Source of the DNA: Natronohydrobacter sp.
GTDB lineage: Bacteria; Pseudomonadota; Alphaproteobacteria; Rhodobacterales; Rhodobacteraceae
Reading direction: 5' to 3'
DNA: 64,000 nucleotides
Assembly: GCA_020832555.1 (NCBI GenBank)
Contig: JAFIEM010000002.1
Coordinates: 36,522 to 100,521 of the forward strand
Positions 17,505-28,172 of the stretch are shown here, one piece after another (the stretch's first letter is position 1; each line of letters begins with the position of its first letter). Both the position numbers and the translations under genes were made by a program. The notes beneath the pieces are model-generated. The model did no database searches and was not told the origin of the DNA. It worked only from the letters and a program-made list of their open reading frames with translations.

Positions 17505-18154
17505 GTGATTCCTTCCCTGTCGGTTTCGACCCGGTAATAGGCCCACAAAAGCCCCGCCGCAACGGTCCGCCAGGGCGACCAGTCTTCGGCCATCCGCCGC
17601 ATCGGGGCTTCGCGCGGGCGCTCGGCGAGGTCAAACAGGCGGCGTGCGGCTTCCTGAAGGGCCAGATCGGCGGGCGCAAAGACATCGGCGCGGCCAAGGC
17701 TGAACATGGCATAAATCTCGGCAGTCCAACGGCCTATGCCGGGAACTTCAACCAGCACTTTAACAACATCTGTATCCGGCAGGTCGCGCAGCGCGTCGAA
17801 ATCGATCCCGGCTGCGGCCAATGCGCGCGCGTAGCGCATTTTCTGTTTCGACAGTCCGGGCGCGCGCAGGGAGTCGTCATCCACGGCAAGAACCGCCTCG
17901 GGTGTGGTCAGCCCGGCCTCCTCCATCCGGCCCCAGATTGCGCGGGCGGCATGGGTGCTGACCTGCTGGCTGACGATCGCACTCAGAAGATGCGCGAAAC
18001 CGTCGGGCCTGCGGCGCAGGGGCGGTGTGCCGGTCAGGCTGAGGGCATGGGCAAAGCGTGGTTCCTGAGCTGCCAGCCATGCCGCGCCCTCTTCCATGCA
18101 GGTCTCCGAGGTCAGAATCCGCCCGACCATCAGAAATGCGCCAATTTGCTGCAC
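17501..18154 (-). CDS. DNA-3-methyladenine glycosylase (AlkA-like, HhH-GPD)
   Basis: Base-excision repair glycosylase of 217 aa. The helix-hairpin-helix is VPGIGRWTAEIYAMF and the catalytic Asp lies in FAPADLALQ downstream, the standard HhH-GPD order. LSAIVSQQVST is the conserved front helix. No Fe-S cluster cysteines are present, which fits AlkA rather than MutY/Nth. The start is a GTG at 18154 preceded by AAGAGGT; an internal ATG at 18130 is the alternative. Coupled to the downstream esterase by a 4-bp overlap. Confidence 0.9.
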   Translation of the reverse strand: MQQIGAFLMVGRILTSETCMEEGAAWLAAQEPRFAHALSLTGTPPLRRRPDGFAHLLSAIVSQQVSTHAARAIWGRMEEAGLTTPEAVLAVDDDSLRAPGLSKQKMRYARALAAAGIDFDALRDLPDTDVVKVLVEVPGIGRWTAEIYAMFSLGRADVFAPADLALQEAARRLFDLAERPREAPMRRMAEDWSPWRTVAAGLLWAYYRVETDREGIT

Positions 18155-18204
18155 ATGAGTAATACCTCTTCCCCCGGCCCGCGTTCAGGTCTAATCCTGC
18201 GCGC

Positions 18205-19422
18205 ATGAGTGATGCAGTTGCAACCCCCGATGACACCCGCGCGAAGCGCAATGTGATGGTTCTGGTCGCCGCGCAGGCGGTGGTCGGCGCGCAGCTTCCG
18301 ATCCTGTTCATCATCGGCGGCCTGAGCGGGCAGATGCTGGCGTCGAACCCGTGCTGGGCGACCTTGCCGATCTCGATGATCGTGCTGGGGTCAATGGCTG
18401 CGGCCACACCGCTTTCCAGCTTCATGCAGGCCTATGGGCGGCGCGCGGGGTTCTGGCTGGCCTGTGGCGCGGGTGCGGTGGGGGCTGCGATTTCGGCCTA
18501 TGGGCTGATGCTGGGGTCATTCGGGCTGTTCCTGTTGGGGTCATTCATCACCGGCACTTATATGTCCGCGAATGGCTTTTACCGCTTCGCGGCAACAGAT
18601 ACGGCCAGCCCCGAGTTCCGGCCCAAGGCGATTTCCTATGTCATGGCGGGGGGGCTGCTGTCGGCGGTATTCGGGCCGCAACTGGTGTCCTTCACCACCG
18701 ACGCCATGCCGATCCCGTTTCTGGCCACCTATCTGACCGTGATCGGGCTGAACATTGCGGGCATGTTGCTTTTGAGCGCGCTGGATATCCCTACGCCCCC
18801 CAAGCCCGACAGCGCCATGGATGCAGGCCGGTCGCGGCGCGAGTTGCTGAGCGTGCCGGTGATCGCGGTGGCGGTGATCTGCGGGACGGTTGCCTATGCG
18901 CTGATGAATCTGGTGATGACTTCGACCCCGCTGGCAGTTGTGGGCTGCGGGTTTGATACTTCGGATGCGGCGAATATCGTATCGGCGCATGTTCTGGCGA
19001 TGTATGCGCCCTCGTTCTTCACCGGTCATCTGATTGCCCGGTTTGGCTCGCGCATGATTGTCGGCTCGGGTCTGGTGATCCTCGCGGCGGCGGGTGCTGT
19101 GGCCATGACCGGGGTGGAGCTTGAGCAATTCTATATCGCGTTGATCCTGCTCGGGATTGGCTGGAATTTCGGCTTCATCGGGGCCACAACCATGCTGACC
19201 GCCGCGCATAAGCCCGAAGAACGCGGGCGGGTTCAGGGCATGAATGACATGATCGTGTTCGGGGGGGTGTTCGTGGCCTCGCTCAGTTCCGGCACGCTGA
19301 TGAATTGCGCGGGCGGCGATGCGCAAACCGGCTGGACACTGGTCAATATGGCGATGCTGCCTTTCCTTGTGCTGGCAGGCAGCGCGCTGATCTGGCTGGC
19401 TGCGCGCCCCCGCGAGGTCTGA
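18205..19422 (+). CDS. Major facilitator superfamily transporter
   Basis: Integral membrane protein of 405 aa with about 12 hydrophobic segments in two six-helix halves. The loop 2-3 signature is degenerate (FMQAYGRRAGF); the loop 8-9 equivalent is GHLIARFGSRMIVG. A short PKPDSAMDAGRSRRE linker separates the halves. It is transcribed away from the glycosylase gene and followed 59 bp later by an acyl-CoA synthetase gene. The substrate cannot be inferred. Confidence 0.87.
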   Translation: MSDAVATPDDTRAKRNVMVLVAAQAVVGAQLPILFIIGGLSGQMLASNPCWATLPISMIVLGSMAAATPLSSFMQAYGRRAGFWLACGAGAVGAAISAYGLMLGSFGLFLLGSFITGTYMSANGFYRFAATDTASPEFRPKAISYVMAGGLLSAVFGPQLVSFTTDAMPIPFLATYLTVIGLNIAGMLLLSALDIPTPPKPDSAMDAGRSRRELLSVPVIAVAVICGTVAYALMNLVMTSTPLAVVGCGFDTSDAANIVSAHVLAMYAPSFFTGHLIARFGSRMIVGSGLVILAAAGAVAMTGVELEQFYIALILLGIGWNFGFIGATTMLTAAHKPEERGRVQGMNDMIVFGGVFVASLSSGTLMNCAGGDAQTGWTLVNMAMLPFLVLAGSALIWLAARPREV

Positions 19423-19481
19423 CGCCCTCTTGATCCCTTTGCCATAGCATGGTCTGCTTTCCCCCAAAGGGAGGCAAGACC

Positions 19482-21386
19482 ATGCACCAGTTCAAGACCA
19501 ATGCCGATCTGCGGGCGCTTGAGGCGGAAATGCCCTATGCGGCGCGCGAACTGCCCGTCACTGTCTATCAGGCGCTGGAACAGGTGGCGGCGAAGCATGG
19601 CGACCGCCCGGCGATCAGCTTTCAGATGTTCTCTGGCCCCGGCGCGAAGGCGCAGACGCTGAGCTGGGCCGAGGTCAAGGGTCGGGCCACGCAAGCGGCC
19701 AATCTGTTCCGCAGCCTTGGGCTGGGTGCGGATGATACGGTCGCCTATATCCTGCCCACGCTGAATGAAACCGCGATCACGCTTCTGGGCGGCATGACGG
19801 CGGCGCGCGTGGCCCCGATCAATCCGCTGCTGGAGCCTGACAAGATCGCCGCTCTCTTGCGCGAGACCGGCGCGCGGGTGGTGGTGACGCTGCGCGCCTT
19901 TCCCAAGACAGATGTGGCGCAGAAGGTCGCAGAGGCCGTCGCGCAGGCCCCGGATGTGGAGGTGGTGCTGGAAGTGGATATGCTGCCGCATCTGAGCCCG
20001 CCGAAAAGCTGGATCGTGCCCTTCATCCGGCCCAAATTCACGCCCCGGCACCGCGCCCGCGTGCTGGATTTCGCCCGCGAACTGGCCGCGCAGCCGAGCC
20101 ACCGGCTGACATTCGAGTCCCCGACCGAGGACCGCATCGCGGCCTATTTCCACACTGGCGGCACGACGGGCATGCCGAAACTGGCGCAGCACCATTATTC
20201 GGGCATGATCTATAATGGCTGGCTGGGCGCGGAACTGCTGTTCACGGAAAAGGACGTGCTGCTCTGCCCGCTGCCGCTGTTTCACGTCTTTGCCGCCTAT
20301 CCGATCCTGATGTGCTGCATTATGTCGGGCGCGCATGTGGTCTTTCCCACACCGCAAGGCTATCGCGGCGAGGGGGTGTTCGACAATTTCTGGAAGCTGA
20401 TCGAACGCTGGGGCGTCACATTCATGATCACCGTGCCCACGGCACTGGCCGCGCTGATGCAACGCAAGGTCGATGCCGATATTTCCAGCCTGCGCACGGG
20501 CATTTCCGGCTCTGCTGCCTTGCCGCGCGAACTCTATCGGCGGTTTGAACAGGCGACCGGCGTGCAGATCGCCGAAGGTTACGGGCTGACCGAGGCCACC
20601 TGCCTTGTGTCCTGCAACCCTGTGGACGGGGCCAAGAAGATCGGATCTGTAGGCTATCCCCTGCCCTATACGGATGTGAAAATCCTGCGTGCCACGAATG
20701 GCGGCTTCACCGACTGTGCGACCGATGAGGTGGGTGAAATCTGCATCCGCAACCCCGGAGTGACGCCCCCCACCTATACGGATGACGCCAAGAACCGTGA
20801 TCTTTATGCGCCGGGGGGTTATCTGCGCACGGGCGATCTGGGGCGGCTGGATGGCGATGGCTATCTGTTCATCACCGGGCGGCAGAAGGATCTGATCATC
20901 CGGGGCGGGCACAATATCGACCCTGCCGAGATTGAGGAGGCGCTCTTGTCGCACCCGGAGGTCAGTTTTGCAGGGGCCATCGGCCAGCCCGATGCCGTGG
21001 CGGGCGAATTACCCTGCGCCTATGTGGAATTGTTGGGCGATGCCACAGTGTCACCCGAGGCGTTGCTGGCGCATGTCACGCCGCGCATTGCCGAACGTGC
21101 CGCATTGCCCAAGCATATCGAAGTGATGGGTGAATTGCCCAAGACTGCCGTGGGCAAGGTGTTCAAGCCCGATCTGCGCCGCCTTGCCATCGCGCGGGTC
21201 TTTGATGCGGCGCTGCGCGATGCCGGTGTCACGGCGCATGTGGCCGAAGTGGTCGAGGACCGCAAGCGCGGGCTGGTGGCAAGGATCAGCAAAGACAGCA
21301 CCGCGACGGAAGCGGATATCGGCGCAGTGCTGGATCACTTTACCACAAGTTGGGAGCTTGCAGGCCGGTCGGGGGATCATCCCTGA
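19482..21386 (+). CDS. AMP-forming acyl-CoA synthetase
   Basis: ANL-superfamily ligase of 634 aa that activates a carboxylic acid to its acyl-CoA. The P-loop-like motif is TGGTTGMPKLAQ near residue 235, followed by EGYGLTEATCLVS near 365, RTGDLGRLDGDGYLFITGR and the hinge DLIIRGGHNIDPAEIE near 480. The catalytic Lys is probably in KTAVGKVFKPDLRR. The start at 19482 follows GGGAGG. The chain is longer than acetyl-CoA ligases of this type and could act on medium-chain or aromatic acids; the substrate is unknown. Confidence 0.9.
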   Translation: MHQFKTNADLRALEAEMPYAARELPVTVYQALEQVAAKHGDRPAISFQMFSGPGAKAQTLSWAEVKGRATQAANLFRSLGLGADDTVAYILPTLNETAITLLGGMTAARVAPINPLLEPDKIAALLRETGARVVVTLRAFPKTDVAQKVAEAVAQAPDVEVVLEVDMLPHLSPPKSWIVPFIRPKFTPRHRARVLDFARELAAQPSHRLTFESPTEDRIAAYFHTGGTTGMPKLAQHHYSGMIYNGWLGAELLFTEKDVLLCPLPLFHVFAAYPILMCCIMSGAHVVFPTPQGYRGEGVFDNFWKLIERWGVTFMITVPTALAALMQRKVDADISSLRTGISGSAALPRELYRRFEQATGVQIAEGYGLTEATCLVSCNPVDGAKKIGSVGYPLPYTDVKILRATNGGFTDCATDEVGEICIRNPGVTPPTYTDDAKNRDLYAPGGYLRTGDLGRLDGDGYLFITGRQKDLIIRGGHNIDPAEIEEALLSHPEVSFAGAIGQPDAVAGELPCAYVELLGDATVSPEALLAHVTPRIAERAALPKHIEVMGELPKTAVGKVFKPDLRRLAIARVFDAALRDAGVTAHVAEVVEDRKRGLVARISKDSTATEADIGAVLDHFTTSWELAGRSGDHP

Positions 21387-21567
21387 ACCCATGATCTGAA
21401 AATGCAAACTTCGCATCGCACCAACAGGACCAAGGCGGCAGCGGGCGTCTGAGTCATAAAAGTCGCACTGTCCGAGTTCTGCGGCGCAGTGCTGGCGCGA
21501 GGACTTGACACAAACGCCCTTGCGCTCGAGTCTGCTGTCAAAACAGAACACAAAGTTCGAGGCAGGT

Positions 21568-22395
21568 ATGAGCAGCTTTCCCACGGCACCGCTTCTGGCG
21601 GTGGCAGTCTTGTCAATTTCCGCATGTTCCGGCGGCGGCTCTGTCCGCCCGGCACCTGCTCCACATAATGCCGTGACGATCGGCACGGATAACTCTGTGA
21701 CGGCATCACGTGCCGATGTGTCACGCTCTGGCGATGGTCGCATCCTGCTGCGCATGACCGAAGGACCGATGAGCGGGATGTCGGTGGAATGTGTTGATGC
21801 CACGCTCGGGCGCTGTCAGGTCGTGGGTGGTCCTGACGGGACCACTGCCGAGGGCACCTTGCTGGCGCGTTATCATGGCCAATATGCGTTTGTCGGCAAT
21901 TTCAGCGTGTTGCAGGTCGTCGATGGCGGGTTGCGCGGCAGTTCGCAGCTTGTCCATGCTGCATCGCCCGATGCGGCGGCGGGCAATGTGCGTCTGCCAC
22001 AGGAGCGCACCAACTATACGGGCGCGTTCCATGCCGGTGCGGGGCTTGCGAATGGCACAAGCGGGATGGTCGAGGGCACAGTCGCAATGGTGGCCGATTT
22101 CAATCAGGCCGTCTTGTCGGTGCAGATGGACGGGCAGTTCGCGGATGGTCAGAATGTCTCGGCCAGCTACAGCAATATCACTATCGACACTCAGAATGGC
22201 AGCTTCACCACAACCGATAACAGTGTCATCCTGTTTCAGGGCGCGCTGGTCGATGATGGCATGCTCAGCGGGGCGTTTTACGGCCCCAATGCCGATGAGG
22301 CGGCGGGCATCTTCGAGCTTGGCAATGAACATGGCGGCATGAGCGGGATCTTCCTTGCCTGCAAGGGTGTCTTGGCGGATTGTCTCCAGCCCTGA
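21568..22395 (+). CDS. Lipoprotein with TbpB-like beta-barrel domain
   Basis: Protein of 275 aa with a lipoprotein signal (LSISAC, Cys near residue 20) and a Gly/Pro-rich linker. The body is beta-rich. The end carries the block GALVDDGMLSGAFYGPNADEAAG followed by IFELGN, which is the hallmark of the C-terminal barrel of transferrin-binding-protein-B-like lipoproteins. It probably sits on the outer membrane surface. True TbpB requires a TbpA receptor, which is absent here, so the ligand is unknown. A strong terminator follows. Confidence 0.75.
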   Translation: MSSFPTAPLLAVAVLSISACSGGGSVRPAPAPHNAVTIGTDNSVTASRADVSRSGDGRILLRMTEGPMSGMSVECVDATLGRCQVVGGPDGTTAEGTLLARYHGQYAFVGNFSVLQVVDGGLRGSSQLVHAASPDAAAGNVRLPQERTNYTGAFHAGAGLANGTSGMVEGTVAMVADFNQAVLSVQMDGQFADGQNVSASYSNITIDTQNGSFTTTDNSVILFQGALVDDGMLSGAFYGPNADEAAGIFELGNEHGGMSGIFLACKGVLADCLQP

Positions 22396-22436
22396 TCCGT
22401 TCAGGCTTGCCCCGAACGCCATCGGGTTCCTCAATC

Positions 22437-22476
22437 GGTCGCCATTGGTCGAAACGACAATGGCGACCTTTCTTTT
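22437..22476 (+). terminator. Terminator after the TbpB-like lipoprotein gene
   Basis: Long stem GGTCGCCATTG / CAATGGCGACC, extended inward by GTCG/CGAC around an AAA loop, then TTTCTTTT. It sits 42 bp after the lipoprotein stop and separates it from the convergent proA. Confidence 0.88.
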
Positions 22477-22511
22477 GGTCGGATGGGTCGCGCGATCTCA
22501 CCTTGCGCGCG

Positions 22512-23764
22512 TCAGGCGCGCACGGTTCCGTCGCCTGTCACCAGATATTTGAAGCTGGTCAGCTGTTCGGCCCCCACCGGCCCGCGCGCATGCATCTTGC
22601 CGGTCGCGATGCCGATTTCTGCGCCCAGACCAAATTCGCCGCCATCGGCAAACTGGGTCGAGGCGTTATGCATCAGGATCGCGCTGTCCAGACCTGCGAA
22701 AAAGCGCTGCACGACGCCCGCATCCTCGGCAATCACCGCTTCGGTATGCTGCGAACCATAGCGGCGGATATGGGCTATCGCACCGTCAACATCCTCGACC
22801 ACCGCAGCGGCGATGATCATGTCGAGATATTCCTTGCCGAAATCCTCGGGCGCGGCAAGCCCGACACCGGGCAGATGCTGCAAGCCTGCGCCTGCGCGCA
22901 CCTCGACTCCTTTGGCCACCAGATCCGCGATGATCTGCGCGCCAAGTCCATCCACGATATCGCGATGCAGCAGCAGGCATTCCGCTGCCCCGCAAATGCC
23001 AGTGCGCCGGGTCTTGGCGTTCAGGACCACGCGCCGTGCCTTCTCGGGATCGGCAGAGGCATCGACATAGATATGACAGATCCCTTCCAGATGGGCGAAA
23101 ACCGGGACGCGGGCTTCGCGCTGCACCAGCCCCACCAGCCCCTTGCCGCCGCGGGGCACGATCACGTCGATATATTCGACCATGCGCAACATGTCCGACA
23201 CAGCGGCGCGATCCGTGGTCTGGACAAGCTGGATCGCAGTTTCCGGCAGGCCCGCCGCGTTCAGCCCGGTCACAAGGGCTGCATGGATTGCGCGCGAAGA
23301 ATGAAAGCTCTCGGAGCCGCCGCGCAGGATCACGGCATTGCCCGCCTTCAGGCAGAGCGCACCGGCATCTGCCGTGACATTGGGCCGCGATTCATAGATC
23401 ACGCCGACCACGCCCAAGGGCGTGCGCACACGCTGGATATGCAGCCCTGTGGGCCGGTCCCATTCGCTGATCACCGCGCCCACCGGGTCAGGCTGGCTGG
23501 CCACGACGCGCAGAGCTTCCGCCACGCCCTGCAGGCGGGCGTCGTCCAGCATCAGCCGGTCGAGCATGGCGCCTGAAAGACCCTTGTCGCGGGCTGCCTC
23601 AAGATCGCGGACATTGGCGGCAAGGATGTCGACTTTCGCGGCCAGCAGCGCCTCGGCTGCCGCTACCAGCGCCTGGGTCTTGGCCTCTGGGCCAGCCGTG
23701 GCCAGAACCTGTGCGGCGGCGCGGGCGCGCGCGCCCATCTCCAACATCTCTTGGCTGATCTCGG

Positions 23765-23768
<4 letters not shown>
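22512..23768 (-). CDS. proA: Gamma-glutamyl phosphate reductase
   Basis: NADPH-dependent aldehyde-dehydrogenase-fold enzyme, 418 aa, second step of proline synthesis. Visible features are [14 protein letters not shown] near residue 138, [13 protein letters not shown] near 162 and the catalytic Cys in [17 protein letters not shown] near 270. Its ATG overlaps the proB stop by 4 bp, so kinase and reductase are coupled, in line with the need to channel the unstable glutamyl phosphate. Confidence 0.96.
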
Positions 23769-25914
<2,146 letters not shown>

Positions 25915-25980
25915 TCAGGCGCAAGCCTTTAGCGCAGCTTGAGAGCCAGTTAAAGGGGCGCGTCCCAAAAGCGCGCACAG

Positions 25981-26030
25981 GCGGCGGGGGGGGGGGGTGG
26001 GGGGCCGCCCCCCCCCGCGCCGGGCCCCCG
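25981..26030. repeat. G12/C9 homopolymer hairpin
   Basis: Within the 155-bp gap between obgE and the HerA-like gene lies GCGGC, then 12 G, T, 6 G, CCG and 9 C, followed by GCGCCGGGCCCCCGC and CTTTTCTTCT. The G run and C run can form a very stable hairpin ending near a T-rich stretch. Homopolymers this long are unusual for the window and the exact lengths may also be a sequencing-error spot. Confidence 0.7.
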
Positions 26031-26048
26031 CTTTTCTTCTGCACCTGA

Positions 26049-27593
26049 TCAGCGCCCTTTCAGCAATCCCCCAAGCACCCCGCGCATCAGCGCCTGTCCC
26101 GACCGGGTGCCAAGCTGACGGGCCATCGACTTGGCGAAAGCATCGACTGCCGTATCGCCCCGCCGCGCGGCAGGCGCGCGCGTTGTCGGGCGCGGCGCGT
26201 TGCGCGTGGCAGGTTCGTAGCGCCGCGCATTGTTGAACTCGCGTTCCCGCTCCTTTTCCACTTCGGCTGCCTTCAAGGCCGCTTCGGCCTCGCGCGCGGC
26301 AGCTTCCGCGCGCCGCGCCAGCATTTCATGCGCCGAGTCGCTGTCCACCATCCGCTCATATTTCCCCGCGACGGGCGAGCGCAGCATCAGCATCTGGCGC
26401 TGGCCCTCTTCAATCGGGCCAATCAGCGACGAGGGCGGGCGGATCATCGTCCGCTCGGCCACGCCGGGATTGCCCTTCTCTTCCAGAAACGAGGTCACGG
26501 CCTCGCCCACGCCGACATCGCGGATCGCATCCGCGATATCAAAGCGCGGGTTCGGTCGATAGGTCTGTGCTGCGCGCCGCAACGCCTGCTGGTCGCGCGC
26601 GGTGAAGGCGCGCAGGGCGTGCTGGATGCGATTGCCCAACTGGCCCAGCACCGTGTCGGGCACATCATCGGGGTTTTGCGTCACGAAATACACCCCGACC
26701 CCTTTCGAGCGGATCAGACGGGCCACGCGCTCGACCTTCTCGACCAGCGCGCGGGGGGCGCCGTTGAACAGCAGATGCGCCTCGTCGAAGAAAAACACCA
26801 GCACCGGCTTCTCCGGGTTGCCGACTTCGGGCAGTTCCTCGAAGAGTTGCGACAAGAGCCACAAGAGGAATGTCGCGTAGAGTTGCGGCGTGCGCATCAG
26901 CCGTTCGGCATGCAGGATCGAGATATAGCCGCGTCCATCCGGGGCCACGCGCATCAGATCAGACAGTTCCAGCGCGGGTTCGCTGAAAAAATGCGCGGCC
27001 CCCTGATTTTCCAGCACCAGCAGCTTGCGCTGGATCGCGCCGATGCTTTGCGTCGTTACATTGCCATAGGTCTGTGAAATCTCGCGCTGGTTCTCGCCCA
27101 GAAAACTCAGGATCGCGCGCAGGTCTTTCAGATCGAGGATCGGCAGCCCTTCGTCATCCGAGATGCGGAAGGCCACATTGATCACGCCTTCCTGCGCCTC
27201 GGTCAGATCGAGCATCCGCGAGAGCAGCAACGGTCCGACCTCGGCCATGGTGGCGCGCACCGGATGGCCGTGCTCGCCGAAGAAATCCCAGAAGATCGCC
27301 GGGCTTTCGCGGTAGCCATAGCCCTCCAGGCCGATCGTTTCCGCCCGCCGCTCCAGCCCGCCGCGCGGTGTGCCGGGCATCGACATTCCGCTGCAATCGC
27401 CCTTGATATCGGTCAGAAAAACCGGGACGCCCGCATTCGAGAATTCCTCGGCCAGAATCTGCATCGTGATGGTCTTGCCCGTGCCTGTGGCTCCGGCGAT
27501 CAGGCCATGCCGGTTGCCATATCCCAGACGCAGGATCTGTGGCTCGCGCGCGGTTTCGCCCCCACCCCCTACGAAAATCGGTTCCTGTTCCAT
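26049..27593 (-). CDS. HerA-like ATPase, DUF853 (YjgR-type)
   Basis: Cytoplasmic P-loop ATPase of 514 aa. Walker A is GATGTGKTIT near residue 34 and Walker B is VLVFFFDEAHLLF near 272. The intermediate segments LTDIKGDCSGM and VYFVTQNPDDVPDTVLGQLGNRIQHALRAFT match the helicase HerA-like/DUF853 family. The C-terminal 110 residues are charged and coiled-coil-like (AAREAEAALKAAEVEKERE), then Arg-rich. The start MEQEPIFVGGGG at 27593 is the family N terminus. Biological role unresolved; no NurA-type nuclease is adjacent. Confidence 0.88.
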   Translation of the reverse strand: MEQEPIFVGGGGETAREPQILRLGYGNRHGLIAGATGTGKTITMQILAEEFSNAGVPVFLTDIKGDCSGMSMPGTPRGGLERRAETIGLEGYGYRESPAIFWDFFGEHGHPVRATMAEVGPLLLSRMLDLTEAQEGVINVAFRISDDEGLPILDLKDLRAILSFLGENQREISQTYGNVTTQSIGAIQRKLLVLENQGAAHFFSEPALELSDLMRVAPDGRGYISILHAERLMRTPQLYATFLLWLLSQLFEELPEVGNPEKPVLVFFFDEAHLLFNGAPRALVEKVERVARLIRSKGVGVYFVTQNPDDVPDTVLGQLGNRIQHALRAFTARDQQALRRAAQTYRPNPRFDIADAIRDVGVGEAVTSFLEEKGNPGVAERTMIRPPSSLIGPIEEGQRQMLMLRSPVAGKYERMVDSDSAHEMLARRAEAAAREAEAALKAAEVEKEREREFNNARRYEPATRNAPRPTTRAPAARRGDTAVDAFAKSMARQLGTRSGQALMRGVLGGLLKGR

Positions 27594-27720
27594 CACCACG
27601 CATCTCTCCCGGTTACAAACACGTTCAGTCTGAAGCTGTCGCTCCGCCAGGATCGCAACGTAAAGCAGGCCAAGACGCTTTGGAAAGCGAATCTTTACCT
27701 CTCTGGTCCAAGCTGGACTC

Positions 27721-27803
27721 ATGCACGATGACACCTCCTCCTGTCATCGCGGCATATTCCTCCCTGTCAGACTGGCTGCACCTTCGGGTGCAGCCATTTT
27801 TTT
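27721..27803 (+). ncRNA. CUCC-loop (CcsR/cuckoo-like) small RNA candidate
   Basis: The plus strand holds a perfect 8-bp hairpin CGATGACA (27726-27733) / TGTCATCG (27742-27749) presenting CCTCCTCC in its loop, then a second CCTCCC at 27760-27765, then a 10-bp terminator stem with TTCG loop and seven T (27773-27803). Rhodobacter stress-induced CcsR RNAs, part of the so-called cuckoo RNA family, carry CCUCCUCCC in hairpin loops. They usually follow a DUF1127 gene; none is seen here. The 5' end is not defined and no clear promoter was found. Confidence 0.55.
27773..27803 (+). terminator. Terminator of the CUCC-loop RNA
   Basis: Stem TGGCTGCACC / GGTGCAGCCA, loop TTCG, followed by seven T. Confidence 0.92.
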
Positions 27804-27886
27804 GTGGCTCTCTGCCCGAAAACAGCGCTGTCAACTTCGGTCAACCGACCTGTGTGTTGCGGAAAATCAATGTTACAGGATTTTTG

Positions 27887-27915
27887 TTGACGACTGCGGG
27901 ATTTCCGCTTACGGT
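27887..27915 (+). promoter_or_regulatory. Probable sigma70 promoter of second small RNA
   Basis: TTGACG (27887-27892) and TACGGT (27910-27915) with 17-bp spacing. A start of transcription near 27922 would give a 70-75 nt RNA ending at the terminator at 27993. Confidence 0.5.
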
Positions 27916-27921
27916 CTGCTC

Positions 27922-27993
27922 AATTCGTCGGCCAGTCCGACAGGGAGCGATAAAAAACGCAAGTGAAACAAGGGCCTCCGGGTCCTTGTTTTT
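27922..27993 (+). ncRNA. Second small RNA or ialB leader candidate
   Basis: Short segment between a good promoter and an intrinsic terminator. It contains a hairpin GTCGG / CCGAC (27927-27941), a purine-rich single-stranded stretch (AGGGAGCGATAAAAAACGC) and the terminator stem AACAAGGGCC / GGTCCTTGTT with a TCCG loop and T tract. No start codon is present, so it is not a leader peptide gene. It could be a free small RNA or a terminated leader of the IalB gene 180 bp downstream. Confidence 0.45.
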
Positions 27994-28172
27994 ATTGGAA
28001 CGCCACTCTGCCCGCTGCGCATGCTGGCGCCGGAGCTTGTCAATCCTGCATCCGAAATGCGCCTTTAGCCGAGACGATCACAAGCAGGTTTTGGTATTCG
28101 TTTTTCAACTGACAGAGATTTGGGCGCATGCTACCACACCGGCCAGAGAGACGAGGTTGTGAAGGACACACT

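Larger units (their letters stand above)
27594..28172. other. 579-bp intergenic region with two candidate small RNAs
   Basis: Gap between the leftward HerA-like gene and the rightward IalB gene. I see no protein gene. It holds two separate intrinsic terminators on the plus strand (27773-27803 and 27966-27993), each preceded by a short structured segment, described as separate entries. Confidence 0.6.
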
